The translations under genes and the position numbers were made by a program. A stretch of 8,137 nt of DNA. Source: Armatimonadetes bacterium UBA5419. Its GTDB lineage: Bacteria > Armatimonadota > UBA10988. This document shows positions 1 through 5,929 of this stretch, piece by piece. The stretch lies in contig DHNJ01000023.1 of NCBI GenBank assembly GCA_002409445.1, positions 8,096 to 16,232 of the forward strand, written 5' to 3'. The notes beneath the pieces are model-generated. The model saw only the letters and a list, made by a program, of their open reading frames with translations, did no database searches and had not been told where the DNA came from. Numbering within the stretch: the first letter of the stretch is position 1; the number at the start of each line of letters is the position of its first letter.

Positions 1-36
1 GGTGGGATGGTCAAGGTGGGGGCGGGGTGCGGGGCG

Positions 37-100
37 TGGCAAATGGGTTAGCGCCGTGCCAAAACGGTTAGATTCGGGGTGGGTGGTGGAAATTCGGTTA
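37..100. repeat. Left array of three phased 14-bp direct repeats
   Basis: Three copies of a 14-bp motif lie in the same orientation: 37-50 TGGCAAATGGGTTA, 57-70 TGCCAAAACGGTTA and 87-100 TGGAAATTCGGTTA. They start 20 and 30 bp apart, so all three would face the same side of the DNA helix. The array ends 7 bp beyond the Fic stop codon. An array with identical spacing lies upstream of the Fic start (1625-1688). If the two act alike, this one would be the operator region of a minus-strand gene starting just left of the window. No convincing start codon for such a gene is visible in bases 1-36. The repeats are seen directly; the operator role is inferred. Confidence 0.7.
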
Positions 101-107
101 CGGGCCG

Positions 108-1598
108 TCACTCCCGCGCCGCCAGGACCGCTTGCACCGCGTCCTCCATGGCCGCCAGTTCGTCGTCCGTGAGCTCGGCGAACCGCGCTCGGCGCGAGCG
201 CGCCAGGCGGCCGCCGTTCTGTAGCAGCAGGCGCACCAAGAGCTGCGCGCGCTGGTCCGGCAGGTCGACGATGCCGGTCACCGCGCTGTAGGCCGCGTCG
301 AAGGCCTGCAAGAAGCTCAGCTCCTCGGCCAGGTCAACCTCGATGGTTTCCTCGACCTGGTCGTAGAGGTATTCGGCTAGGCCGGTCAGGTCAGCGAAGC
401 GGTAGAGGTCGCGCGTGGCGTTGGTCACGACCAGCCGCTGGCCCGCCCAGTGCCAGTCGATGGCTGGCATGATCGCCGCCGAGAAGCCCTCGAGCGCGCG
501 GTCGTAGTGGTGGCGGCCGCGCAGGATCGTTGCGCTGAGGGGGAAGACGAGCCCGGGCGCGACGAAGCCACGACGCGTCAGCACATGGTGCAGCAGAAAC
601 CGGTGCAGGCGCCCGTTGCCGTCGTCGAAGGGGTGGATGAAGACGAACATGAACGACACGGCCGCCGCGGCGAGCACGGCGTCGAGGTCGCTGGCCAGCA
701 GCCGCCGCGTCAGCGCCATCCAGCCCTCCATCAGTGCCGGCACGTCCTCGGGTCGAGGGCTGATGTAGTGGACGTGCTGGCCAAAACCGCGGGTCGTCTC
801 GGCGACGAAGTTCTGCGTCTGGCGCCACCCCGCCGCGGCGTACCGCGGGTCGACGATGCGTCCTTGGAGGTCGACCAGCGCCGCTTGGTCGGTCGCGTCG
901 AACCGCGTGACTTGCTGGAGCGCGGCCACGAATCGTGCCTGTCGCTGGGCGCTCACCTGCTCGCCTTCGATGGCGAACGACGAGCGGGTTTCCTTCGTGT
1001 AGAGCCAGTTCACCGCCCGCGCCAGTACTTCCGGCTCACAGTTCGCGGCCAAGGCCTGCGCCCGGGCGGCCAGGTCGCGGGCGATCATTGCCTCCAGCCG
1101 CGCCGTGCGGCGCAGCGTCGGGCAGCAGCGTCGGTCGCCCAGCAGGTTGTTGCGGACGCGGTGGCGCGGGGAGTTGCGCGCCGGGCCGACGTAGTGCAGC
1201 GCGGGCCGCAGGGCCTCGACATAGTTGCCCCGCGCGCCGCCCTCGAGGTCGATCGTCTCGCCCCGCAGTTCCTCGTAGAGGAACCACGCGCGCCGACTGA
1301 ACTCACCCGACGGCTCCGCGCAGACCCAAGCCGCGAGCGCCCCGGCACCCAGCGCGCCCAGCGCGTCATGCATCAAGCCGAGGTCCAGCGCCTCGTAGCG
1401 CAGCGCGAACCGCACGTGCTCGAGCAGGCTGTCCGGCCGGGCGTACTGGCGCGGATAGTACTCGTGTCGCGCCCCCTCCCGCTCGACCGTCCGCCGCGCG
1501 CCGCTCCAGACATAGCTATGCACCGCCGGCTCCGGCCCCCGCAGCCCCAGCCGCCGGTGGAGAGCAATCTGCCCCAACGGCTGAACCCCGTCCGCCAT
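108..1598 (-). CDS. Fic-domain protein (probable AMP-transferase) with N-terminal inhibitory motif
   Basis: Predicted 496-residue cytoplasmic Fic-family protein. Such enzymes usually transfer AMP from ATP to a hydroxyl of a target protein. The full catalytic motif HPFDDGNGRLHR is at residues 322-333, with catalytic H322 and nucleotide-binding D/E-G-N-G-R. An inhibitory-helix motif of the [S/T]xxxE[G/N] type, S207-F-A-I-E211-G212, lies before the Fic core. This suggests a self-inhibited (class II) Fic whose glutamate blocks productive ATP binding until released. Residues 1-190 form an additional N-terminal domain I cannot name. Residues about 420-496 are helical, and the LTDDELAAMEDAV segment could belong to a winged-helix DNA-binding domain, which would allow autoregulation through the flanking arrays. 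The ATG at 1598 is chosen because GAGG stands 6 bases upstream; an in-frame GTG at 1610 lacks a good ribosome site and would add four residues. The protein target is unknown. Confidence 0.93.
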   Translation of the reverse strand: MADGVQPLGQIALHRRLGLRGPEPAVHSYVWSGARRTVEREGARHEYYPRQYARPDSLLEHVRFALRYEALDLGLMHDALGALGAGALAAWVCAEPSGEFSRRAWFLYEELRGETIDLEGGARGNYVEALRPALHYVGPARNSPRHRVRNNLLGDRRCCPTLRRTARLEAMIARDLAARAQALAANCEPEVLARAVNWLYTKETRSSFAIEGEQVSAQRQARFVAALQQVTRFDATDQAALVDLQGRIVDPRYAAAGWRQTQNFVAETTRGFGQHVHYISPRPEDVPALMEGWMALTRRLLASDLDAVLAAAAVSFMFVFIHPFDDGNGRLHRFLLHHVLTRRGFVAPGLVFPLSATILRGRHHYDRALEGFSAAIMPAIDWHWAGQRLVVTNATRDLYRFADLTGLAEYLYDQVEETIEVDLAEELSFLQAFDAAYSAVTGIVDLPDQRAQLLVRLLLQNGGRLARSRRARFAELTDDELAAMEDAVQAVLAARE

Positions 1599-1624
1599 CG
1601 CGCACCTCACTCACCCGTCGCCCA

Positions 1625-1688
1625 TGCCAAACGGATTACACATGTGCCAAATCGGTTAGATTCGGCCATGCCTATGGTAATTCGATCA
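1625..1688. promoter_or_regulatory. Right array of three phased 14-bp repeats upstream of the Fic gene (candidate operator)
   Basis: Copies are at 1625-1638 TGCCAAACGGATTA, 1645-1658 TGCCAAATCGGTTA and a weaker 1675-1688 TGGTAATTCGATCA, starting 20 and 30 bp apart exactly as in the left array (37-100). The array begins 27 bp upstream of the Fic ATG. On the minus strand a possible -10 box TGTAAT (1635-1640) overlaps the first copy and would give a leader of about 30 nt; no good -35 is seen 16-18 bp before it. Operators overlapping a promoter would suit repression, possibly by the Fic protein itself. Repeats and spacing are seen directly; promoter and regulator are inferred. The rest of the spacer 1599-1755 shows nothing else. 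Confidence 0.6.
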
Positions 1689-1755
1689 TAACCGCACGAG
1701 CGCGCGCGATCTAATCGGCGCTGGGACTCCGCATTGAGGTGGCCGAGGGCGGCGC

Positions 1756-2913
1756 TTACGGGTGTCGGGCGGTCTTGCGTTCGAGCACGCCGCCGAAGAC
1801 CTCGAAGTAGCGGTCCATGATGCGCTCGTGCTCGTACTCCGCCTCGACCCGCGCACGCGCGGCGCGGCCGTAGGCGGCGCGGGCGACGGGGTCGGCGATT
1901 GCCGCAATGATGGCGCCGGCGAGCGCCGCCGGGTCCCGAGTCGGCACCGCCCAGCCGGTGCGCCCCGGCTGGACCAGCTCGCGCACGCCCGGTACATCGG
2001 TGCCGACGACCGCCAGGCCGGTGGCCATCGCCTCCATCACCGCGTTGGGCATGCCCTCGCGCACCGACGACAGCACGAAGAGGTCCGCCGCCTGCAGCAG
2101 CTCGACCACGTCGTCGCGGTCATCGAGGAAGTGAATGTTGGACCGCAGGCCGAGGTCTTGCCGCTGTTGTTCCAGCGCTGGGCGCAGCGGCCCGCCGCCA
2201 ACCAGCACATACGTCAGCCGGTGGCCCGCGGCCTCGAGCTGCGCGACGGCATTCAGCAGCGTCGCGTGGTCCTTGGCCTGGGTCAGCCGCGCGACGGTGA
2301 TGCAGACGCGCTCGTCCGGCGTCAGACCGAGCTCCGCGCGCTTGCGGGCGCGGATCTCCGCGTCGCGGACGGGGAAGTCGCTGGTCTCCAGCGAGTTGGG
2401 GATGCGCTGGATCTTGCGCGCCAGCCGGGGCACCGCCTGCTCGTACGACTCCAGCACCCCCTGGCTGTTGACGAAGATGACGTCGGCGAGCGCGATCATG
2501 CGCCGGAAGATCGCGACCTCGAGGCGGTTGGTCGTCTCCGACCCAGCCATCGTGCCCAGCACGGAGAAGACCGCCGGCACGCGCTGCAGCCGAGCCATGG
2601 GCAGGCCGTACAGGTTGCCCACGTTGCTCAGGCCGACGACCACCTCCGGGCGGAACGCGCGGATGGCCCGCCAGAGCCGCGGCAGCCCACGGCGGACGAA
2701 GTTGACCGGCACGCCGAGGTCGACCACCTCGACCGCGGGCTGCAGCACACTGGACAGCGGCCCGCCCGCCTGCCCCAGCACCAGCCGCACATGATGACCG
2801 CGCGCGACCGCCGTATTGCATAGCTTGACCGCCCGCCGCTCCAGGCCCCCGATGCGCAGGCTAGGGAGGATCACCATCATCCGCCATCGATGCGAGTGTC
2901 CCACGCGTGTCAT
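1756..2913 (-). CDS. GT4-family glycosyltransferase
   Basis: Predicted 385-residue GT-B fold retaining glycosyltransferase of family GT4. It would move a sugar from a nucleotide-sugar donor to a lipid- or glycan-linked acceptor during surface polysaccharide or glycolipid assembly at the inner face of the membrane. The N-terminal acceptor domain begins with a glycine-rich loop (PSLRIGGLE, about 17-25). The C-terminal donor domain has VARLTQAKDH at 207-216 (R209 and K214 at the usual phosphate-contacting positions), VGGGPLRPALE about 238-248, and the EX7E motif E286-GMPNAVM-E294. TDVPGVRELV follows at 305-314. Length is normal for the family and there is no transmembrane segment. The start is uncertain: the ATG at 2913 has a modest GGACGGACAGG upstream, but tandem ATGs at codons 12 and 13 would begin right before the first beta strand. 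The gene lies 102 bp downstream of the ligase gene in the same direction, so they may be co-transcribed. Donor and acceptor sugars cannot be read from sequence. Confidence 0.93.
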   Translation of the reverse strand: MTRVGHSHRWRMMVILPSLRIGGLERRAVKLCNTAVARGHHVRLVLGQAGGPLSSVLQPAVEVVDLGVPVNFVRRGLPRLWRAIRAFRPEVVVGLSNVGNLYGLPMARLQRVPAVFSVLGTMAGSETTNRLEVAIFRRMIALADVIFVNSQGVLESYEQAVPRLARKIQRIPNSLETSDFPVRDAEIRARKRAELGLTPDERVCITVARLTQAKDHATLLNAVAQLEAAGHRLTYVLVGGGPLRPALEQQRQDLGLRSNIHFLDDRDDVVELLQAADLFVLSSVREGMPNAVMEAMATGLAVVGTDVPGVRELVQPGRTGWAVPTRDPAALAGAIIAAIADPVARAAYGRAARARVEAEYEHERIMDRYFEVFGGVLERKTARHP

Positions 2914-2988
2914 GCCTGTCCGTCCCAGCGTCTGCCGCTCGCCAAGCGGCCCCCAACCCCGCTGAATGGTGGTGCTGCTCGAGGCGCT

Positions 2989-3017
2989 AGTATAACGGGA
3001 CCTGCCCCGCCCGTCCT
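2989..3017 (-). promoter_or_regulatory. Possible promoter for the glycosyltransferase gene
   Basis: On the minus strand, TATACT (2989-2994) matches the sigma-70 -10 consensus at five of six positions. It is preceded at 17 bp by AGGACG (3012-3017), which matches the -35 box at only three positions and overlaps the ligase stop codon. Transcription would start about 70 nt before the glycosyltransferase ATG. This is weak evidence; the gene may equally be read from the ligase promoter. Confidence 0.2.
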
Positions 3018-4371
3018 ACGGCGCCGGCTCGCGGACCACCTGCTCACGCTTGCCCTGCGCGCCGGGCGCGATCGCGTCCACCCACGTGATTTCGTAGGCC
3101 ATGCCCCGTAGAAACGCGGTGAGTCGCGCGCGCAGATCGGCGTCACGCTCGGCGCTGAAGCCCCGGCCGACCAGCCGAATCACCAGCGGCGCGCCCGGGC
3201 GGAAGGCGATCTGGAACTGCTCGACCTCGCCGAACTCCTTGAACAGATGGTTCCAGAAGATCCCTTGGATAACATCTCCGTTGTCCAGGGTGAGTATGCC
3301 GGACCGGCGGCCGTGCAGCGAGGCAAGCTCGCCGATCGGCGCGTCGGCCGCGGCCGTCGTCGGCGCGGCGCCCAGGTCGCCGATGTCGTAGCGCAGAAAC
3401 GGTGTCCCGCGACAGACCGTGTCGGTCCAGATCAGGCGGCCGACCTCGCCAGGGCTCACCGGCCGCCCGTCATCGCCGACGATCTCGACAAACTTGAACG
3501 GCTGGATCAGCCGCAAGGCGGCCGCACCGCGTGGTTGGTAGGCCATGGGGCCCATTTCCCGGCCGCCGTAGAGGTTCTGGATCGGGACGCCGAAGGCCTG
3601 CTCGAATCGGGCCGACTGCTCGGCGCAGAGCATCTCGCCGCCGTTCCAGGCGCAGCGCACGCGACCCGGCCGCACCTCGATACCCCGCTGCAGCACGTCG
3701 CGCGCGATGTACTCCAACATGCTCGTGAAGCCGTAGATCGCGCTCGTCGGGCTCTGACGCAAGGCGTCGATGACCGCGTCGGTCGTCGCGCTGGTCAGCC
3801 GGTAGCCATCGACCATCACTCGCCCGCGCAGCCGGCCCTTGACCCGCGCCGACCAATGCTTCTGGCGCCCGATGTCGCGGTCCGAGCCCCAGACGCAGAT
3901 GACCTGCAGCCCCGGCTCCCAGCCAAACAGGCGGTGGCAGAAGACCGTGCTGGCTTCGCGCGCTTCGACGACGGTCTGGTCGAGGAAGAAGCGCGTCGGC
4001 TCACCGGTCGAGCCGCCGGTCGAGCTGGCCACGCCGACCAGCTGGTAGTCGCGGACGAGCCGGTCGGGGTTGAAGCGGTGGTTGAGGTCGTCCTTGGTCA
4101 GAATCGGCAGACTGGCCCAGCCCGCCAGAACCTCCTCCGGCCGCGCGCAGCGCGCCAGCTCGACCCATTCGGGCAAGGCGTCCGCACGGGCGGCAAAGTA
4201 GCGCACCTGCTGCTGCAGCTGCGTCGCGAGCATCGCCCGCTGGGCTGCGGGCGGGGCGGCGGCAAACGCCTCGAGAGTCGCGAGATGGGGGCGCAGGTGC
4301 CGGCCGCGCGCGACCTGCCAGAGCGCCTTGCGGGTCAACGCCATCGGGCCGGGCTGCATCGTCTCTGCCAC
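3016..4371 (-). CDS. Phenylacetate-CoA ligase / CapK-like adenylate-forming enzyme
   Basis: Predicted 451-residue member of the ANL adenylate-forming superfamily, closest in layout to phenylacetate-CoA ligase (PaaK) and the CapK proteins of capsule loci. Family chemistry is ATP-dependent activation of a carboxylate to an acyl-adenylate, usually followed by transfer to CoA. The phosphate-binding loop SSTGGSTGEPTRF is at 116-128, the adenine/aromatic motif YGGREMG at 268-274, and the ribose-binding motif FLRYDIGDLG at 325-334 (D329). The small C-terminal domain ends with GKREQVV, whose K441 is a candidate for the catalytic lysine. The start is GTG at 4371, supported by GGGAG six bases upstream; the ATG four codons later has only a weak site. 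The glycosyltransferase next door and the absence of other phenylacetate-pathway genes argue for a polysaccharide-linked role (for example an acyl decoration) rather than aromatic catabolism. The real substrate is unknown. Confidence 0.88.
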   Translation of the reverse strand: MAETMQPGPMALTRKALWQVARGRHLRPHLATLEAFAAAPPAAQRAMLATQLQQQVRYFAARADALPEWVELARCARPEEVLAGWASLPILTKDDLNHRFNPDRLVRDYQLVGVASSTGGSTGEPTRFFLDQTVVEAREASTVFCHRLFGWEPGLQVICVWGSDRDIGRQKHWSARVKGRLRGRVMVDGYRLTSATTDAVIDALRQSPTSAIYGFTSMLEYIARDVLQRGIEVRPGRVRCAWNGGEMLCAEQSARFEQAFGVPIQNLYGGREMGPMAYQPRGAAALRLIQPFKFVEIVGDDGRPVSPGEVGRLIWTDTVCRGTPFLRYDIGDLGAAPTTAAADAPIGELASLHGRRSGILTLDNGDVIQGIFWNHLFKEFGEVEQFQIAFRPGAPLVIRLVGRGFSAERDADLRARLTAFLRGMAYEITWVDAIAPGAQGKREQVVREPAP

Positions 4372-4669
4372 GGCCTACTCCCAGGCCCATGGTACGCCCG
4401 CGCCCAGGGCCTGGCAAACCACGGCGGCGCCCCGAATCACAGCGGCGCACCGAGATGTGCCACCGCCCAGGCCCTCCTATGTGGCGCGGGCTGCCAGCCC
4501 GCGACCTTAGACTCGGCCGCCGCGCAGCAGAGGCCGAAGTTAGGTTGGGCTTTGAGCTTAAATGCGGACAAGAGTGTCCGCGGTCCCGGGCAGACCGACG
4601 GCTTCTGCTTCCAGCCCAGCAAGCTGGGCTCGGTCCCGTCGCGGGCTAGCAGCCGCCGCGCCGCGCCGC
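4372..4669. other. 298-bp spacer rich in GC palindromes (REP-like)
   Basis: No gene is supported here. Four palindromes lie in 176 bp. 4485-4503 has an 8-bp stem, CGCGGGCT, with loop GCC. 4564-4581 has a 7-bp stem, GCGGACA, with loop AGAG. 4613-4630 has an 8-bp stem, AGCCCAGC, with a 2-base gap. 4640-4660 (CGCGGGCTAGCAGCC...) is a degenerate relative of the first. None is followed by a clear U-run on either strand, so they are not typical Rho-independent terminators. Their layout between two genes of the same direction resembles dispersed REP/BIME-type intergenic elements. The third hairpin lies about 40 bp past the ThuA stop and might protect the mRNA end. Copy number elsewhere in the genome cannot be seen from here. 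Confidence 0.5.
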
Positions 4670-5401
4670 CTAGTCGAGCGACTCGAGCGGCTGGACGTTG
4701 CCGAACTCCATCTTCGGCTGGCCGACCAGCGGGGCGGCCCAGCGGACGCCGTTGGCGATGACCTGGAGGACCTGCTCGTTGTAGTAGGTCGGGTGCGACT
4801 CGTGGCCGGGGCGGAAGTAGAAGACCTTGCCGTGCCCGCGCGACCAGCAGGCGCCCGAGCGGAAGACCTCGCCGCCGGCGAACCAGCTGATCAGCACCAG
4901 CTGGTCGGGGGCGGGGATGTCGAACGGCTCGCCGTACATCTCTTCCTCGGGCAGGTCGATCCACTCGGGCAGGCCGGCGGCGATCGGGTGGGTGCGGTCG
5001 ATGACCCAGAGCCGCTCGTTCTCGCCCGCTTCGCGCCACTTGAGGTTGCAGGTCGTGCCCATCAGCCGCTGGAAGATCTTCGAGAAGTGGCCTGAGTGCA
5101 GGACGACCAGGCCCATGCCCGCCAGGACGCGCGCGTGGACGCGAGCGACGATCTCGTCGCTGACCTCGTGGTGCGCCATGTGGCCCCACCAGATCAGCAC
5201 GTCGGTGTTCGCCAGGACCTCCTCGGTCAGCCCGTGCTCGGGCTCGGCCAGCGTCGCCGTGCCCGCGGCGAAGCCCGCGTTGTTCAGGTAGTCAGCAATG
5301 ACCTTGTGCATGCCCTCGGGATAGATCGTCGAGGCCGGGTGGTTGGTGTCCACCTCGTGCTTAAACTCGTTCCAGACCGTTACGCGCAGCTTGTCACTCA
5401 T
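4670..5401 (-). CDS. ThuA-family (trehalose utilization-like) protein
   Basis: Predicted 243-residue single-domain ThuA-family protein with the class I glutamine-amidotransferase-like fold. It has no signal peptide or membrane segment and is likely cytoplasmic. Family members are tied to sugar use; in rhizobia ThuA works with the dehydrogenase ThuB on trehalose-type disaccharides. Recognisable blocks are VTVWNEFKHE (7-16), WWGHMAHHEV (71-80), GLVVLHSGHFSKIF (97-110), DRTHPIAAGLP (135-145) and GRGHGKVFYFRPGHESHP-like sequence at about 188-204. At the turn where true amidotransferases carry a cysteine nucleophile this protein has H102-S103-G104-H105, so glutaminase activity is not expected. The ATG at 5401 has a strong ribosome site (AAGGA, seven bases before the start). 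No ThuB-like dehydrogenase or sugar transporter is present here, so the substrate remains open. The gene follows a long leader region with palindromes at 5459-5476 and 5499-5530. Confidence 0.9.
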   Translation of the reverse strand: MSDKLRVTVWNEFKHEVDTNHPASTIYPEGMHKVIADYLNNAGFAAGTATLAEPEHGLTEEVLANTDVLIWWGHMAHHEVSDEIVARVHARVLAGMGLVVLHSGHFSKIFQRLMGTTCNLKWREAGENERLWVIDRTHPIAAGLPEWIDLPEEEMYGEPFDIPAPDQLVLISWFAGGEVFRSGACWSRGHGKVFYFRPGHESHPTYYNEQVLQVIANGVRWAAPLVGQPKMEFGNVQPLESLD

Positions 5402-5458
5402 GTCCTCTTCCTTGCCCCCACCGCTTCGCCCCAGCCGTGCGGGTTCCTGCCCGCCGAC

Positions 5459-5476
5459 CGGACGGCCGGCCGTCCG
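5459..5476. promoter_or_regulatory. Perfect 18-bp palindrome upstream of the ThuA gene
   Basis: CGGACGGCCGGCCGTCCG is self-complementary over all 18 bases and has no central gap. It lies 58 bp upstream of the ThuA ATG. Its size and full symmetry suit an operator for a homodimeric repressor, but it could also form a hairpin in the mRNA leader. Such GC-only palindromes also arise by chance in GC-rich DNA. Confidence 0.35.
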
Positions 5477-5498
5477 CGCGCCGGCCCGCCCAAACAGA

Positions 5499-5530
5499 GC
5501 CGACCCCCCGCTTCGTTACGAGGGGTCGGC
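5499..5530 (-). terminator. Strong hairpin, possible terminator or attenuator before the ThuA gene
   Basis: GCCGACCCC (5499-5507) pairs perfectly with GGGGTCGGC (5522-5530) across a 14-base loop, in which two further C-G pairs can form (5509-5510 with 5519-5520). Read on the minus strand, the stem is followed by TCTGTTT, five T in seven bases, which is terminator-like though short. It sits about 100 bp before the ThuA start, so it could end a separate upstream transcript or act as a leader attenuator. On the plus strand no U-run follows. Confidence 0.35.
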
Positions 5531-5677
5531 ATCGAACCAGACTCTGTACTGTTTTGGCCCGAGACACCCGCGGATAGAGCAGCCCGCTCCGAACATGGGA
5601 GCCGCGTCAGCCGCTCAGCGGGAGCCCCGGGTTAGGCATCCGGCGGCATTCTCCCGCTCAGGGTGCGGTTGACCAAG

Positions 5678-5749
5678 ATGAAGCGCATACGACTGACGCT
5701 CCTTCCCTATCTATGCATCCTGCTCCTGGGCCGGCTGTCCGCGGGCTAA
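5678..5749 (+). CDS. Possible 23-residue membrane or signal-like small ORF
   Basis: ATG at 5678 opens a 23-codon frame reading MKRIRLTLLPYLCILLLGRL then SAG and stop TAA. A basic N-terminus followed by a hydrophobic stretch and small residues looks like a signal peptide or a single membrane helix. In-frame GTG (5663) and TTG (5669) starts would extend it by a few residues. No clear ribosome site precedes any of them, and the ORF is on the strand opposite to all other genes. It may be chance, a small membrane peptide, or the cut-off start of a lost exported protein. Confidence 0.15.
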   Translation: MKRIRLTLLPYLCILLLGRLSAG

Positions 5750-5760
5750 GCGCTTTATTT

Positions 5761-5875
5761 GGTGGTTAAGACCACCGTGATTGGGCTCGATCTCTACCGT
5801 GGCTCGAAAGCCACCGCTCCGAGGTCGGTAACCCCAGGGGTGCACTCGCACCGCCCAGCGGGACCAGGGTCCGCT
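5761..5875 (-). ncRNA. Candidate structured RNA region (hairpin cluster)
   Basis: Four hairpins fall within 115 bp: 5761-5776 (6-bp stem GGTGGT, 4-base loop), 5799-5814 (6-bp stem GTGGCT; loop reads TTCG on the minus strand), 5839-5852 (5-bp stem GGTGC) and 5857-5875 (about 8 pairs with one bulged base, loop within 5866-5868). A long-range 5-bp helix TGGGC/GCCCA (5782-5786 with 5853-5857) could close a junction around the two middle hairpins, though its last base competes with the 5857-5875 stem. The minus strand is preferred because of the UUCG-type tetraloop and because it would lie in the leader of the ThuA transcript. I do not recognise it as a known riboswitch, tRNA, 6S, SRP or RNase P RNA. 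Pairings are seen directly; function is inferred. Confidence 0.25.
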
Positions 5876-5929
5876 ACGTCTCGACCGGCTTCTTCATCCC
5901 TTTCGGTTTCTGTTGCCCGTCTGCTTCTT

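Noticed and set aside
1..36. Possible start of a further minus-strand gene
   Set aside because: No ATG or GTG exists on the minus strand in this stretch, and the only TTG (12-14) has no ribosome site. The predicted gene would have to start outside the window.
37..1688. Direct repeats as attachment sites or ends of a mobile element carrying the Fic gene
   Set aside because: No integrase or transposase lies between them, the repeats are multi-motif with conserved helical spacing, and divergence is concentrated in the linkers. This fits operators better, though a recombination origin is not excluded.
450..1691. Long plus-strand ORF of 413 codons opposite the Fic gene
   Set aside because: It mirrors the Fic reading frame, is rich in Arg, Ala, Gly and His as GC-rich antisense frames are, and has no recognisable domain. 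The minus-strand frame carries intact Fic motifs.
3247..4761. 504-codon plus-strand ORF opposite the ligase gene
   Set aside because: It is an antisense shadow of the ligase: low-complexity Arg/Ala/Pro-rich composition, no motif, and it crosses the hairpin-rich spacer.
4437..5189. Minus-strand 250-codon ORF overlapping ThuA
   Set aside because: It is out of frame with ThuA over most of its length, and the remainder translates the palindromic spacer. No domain is seen.
5499..5590. tRNA-like pieces (GGTTCGATGCC on the minus strand, GGATAGAGCAG on the plus strand)
   Set aside because: No complete cloverleaf: acceptor, D and anticodon stems do not pair and the two fragments are on opposite strands.
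5343..5672. Plus-strand 109- and 179-codon ORFs near the ThuA start
   Set aside because: Arg/Pro/Ala-rich, partly antisense to ThuA and partly across palindromes, with no ribosome site and no recognisable domain.
5782..5857. 76-nt closed structure of tRNA size in the hairpin cluster
   Set aside because: The arm next to the closing helix has a 4-base loop instead of the 7-base T-loop, and no anticodon arm or T-loop sequence is present.
5874..5897. Seven-codon minus-strand ORF (MKKPVET) after AAAGGG, possible leader peptide
   Set aside because: The purine run touches the ATG directly, with no proper spacer, and the peptide has no run of a regulatory amino acid.
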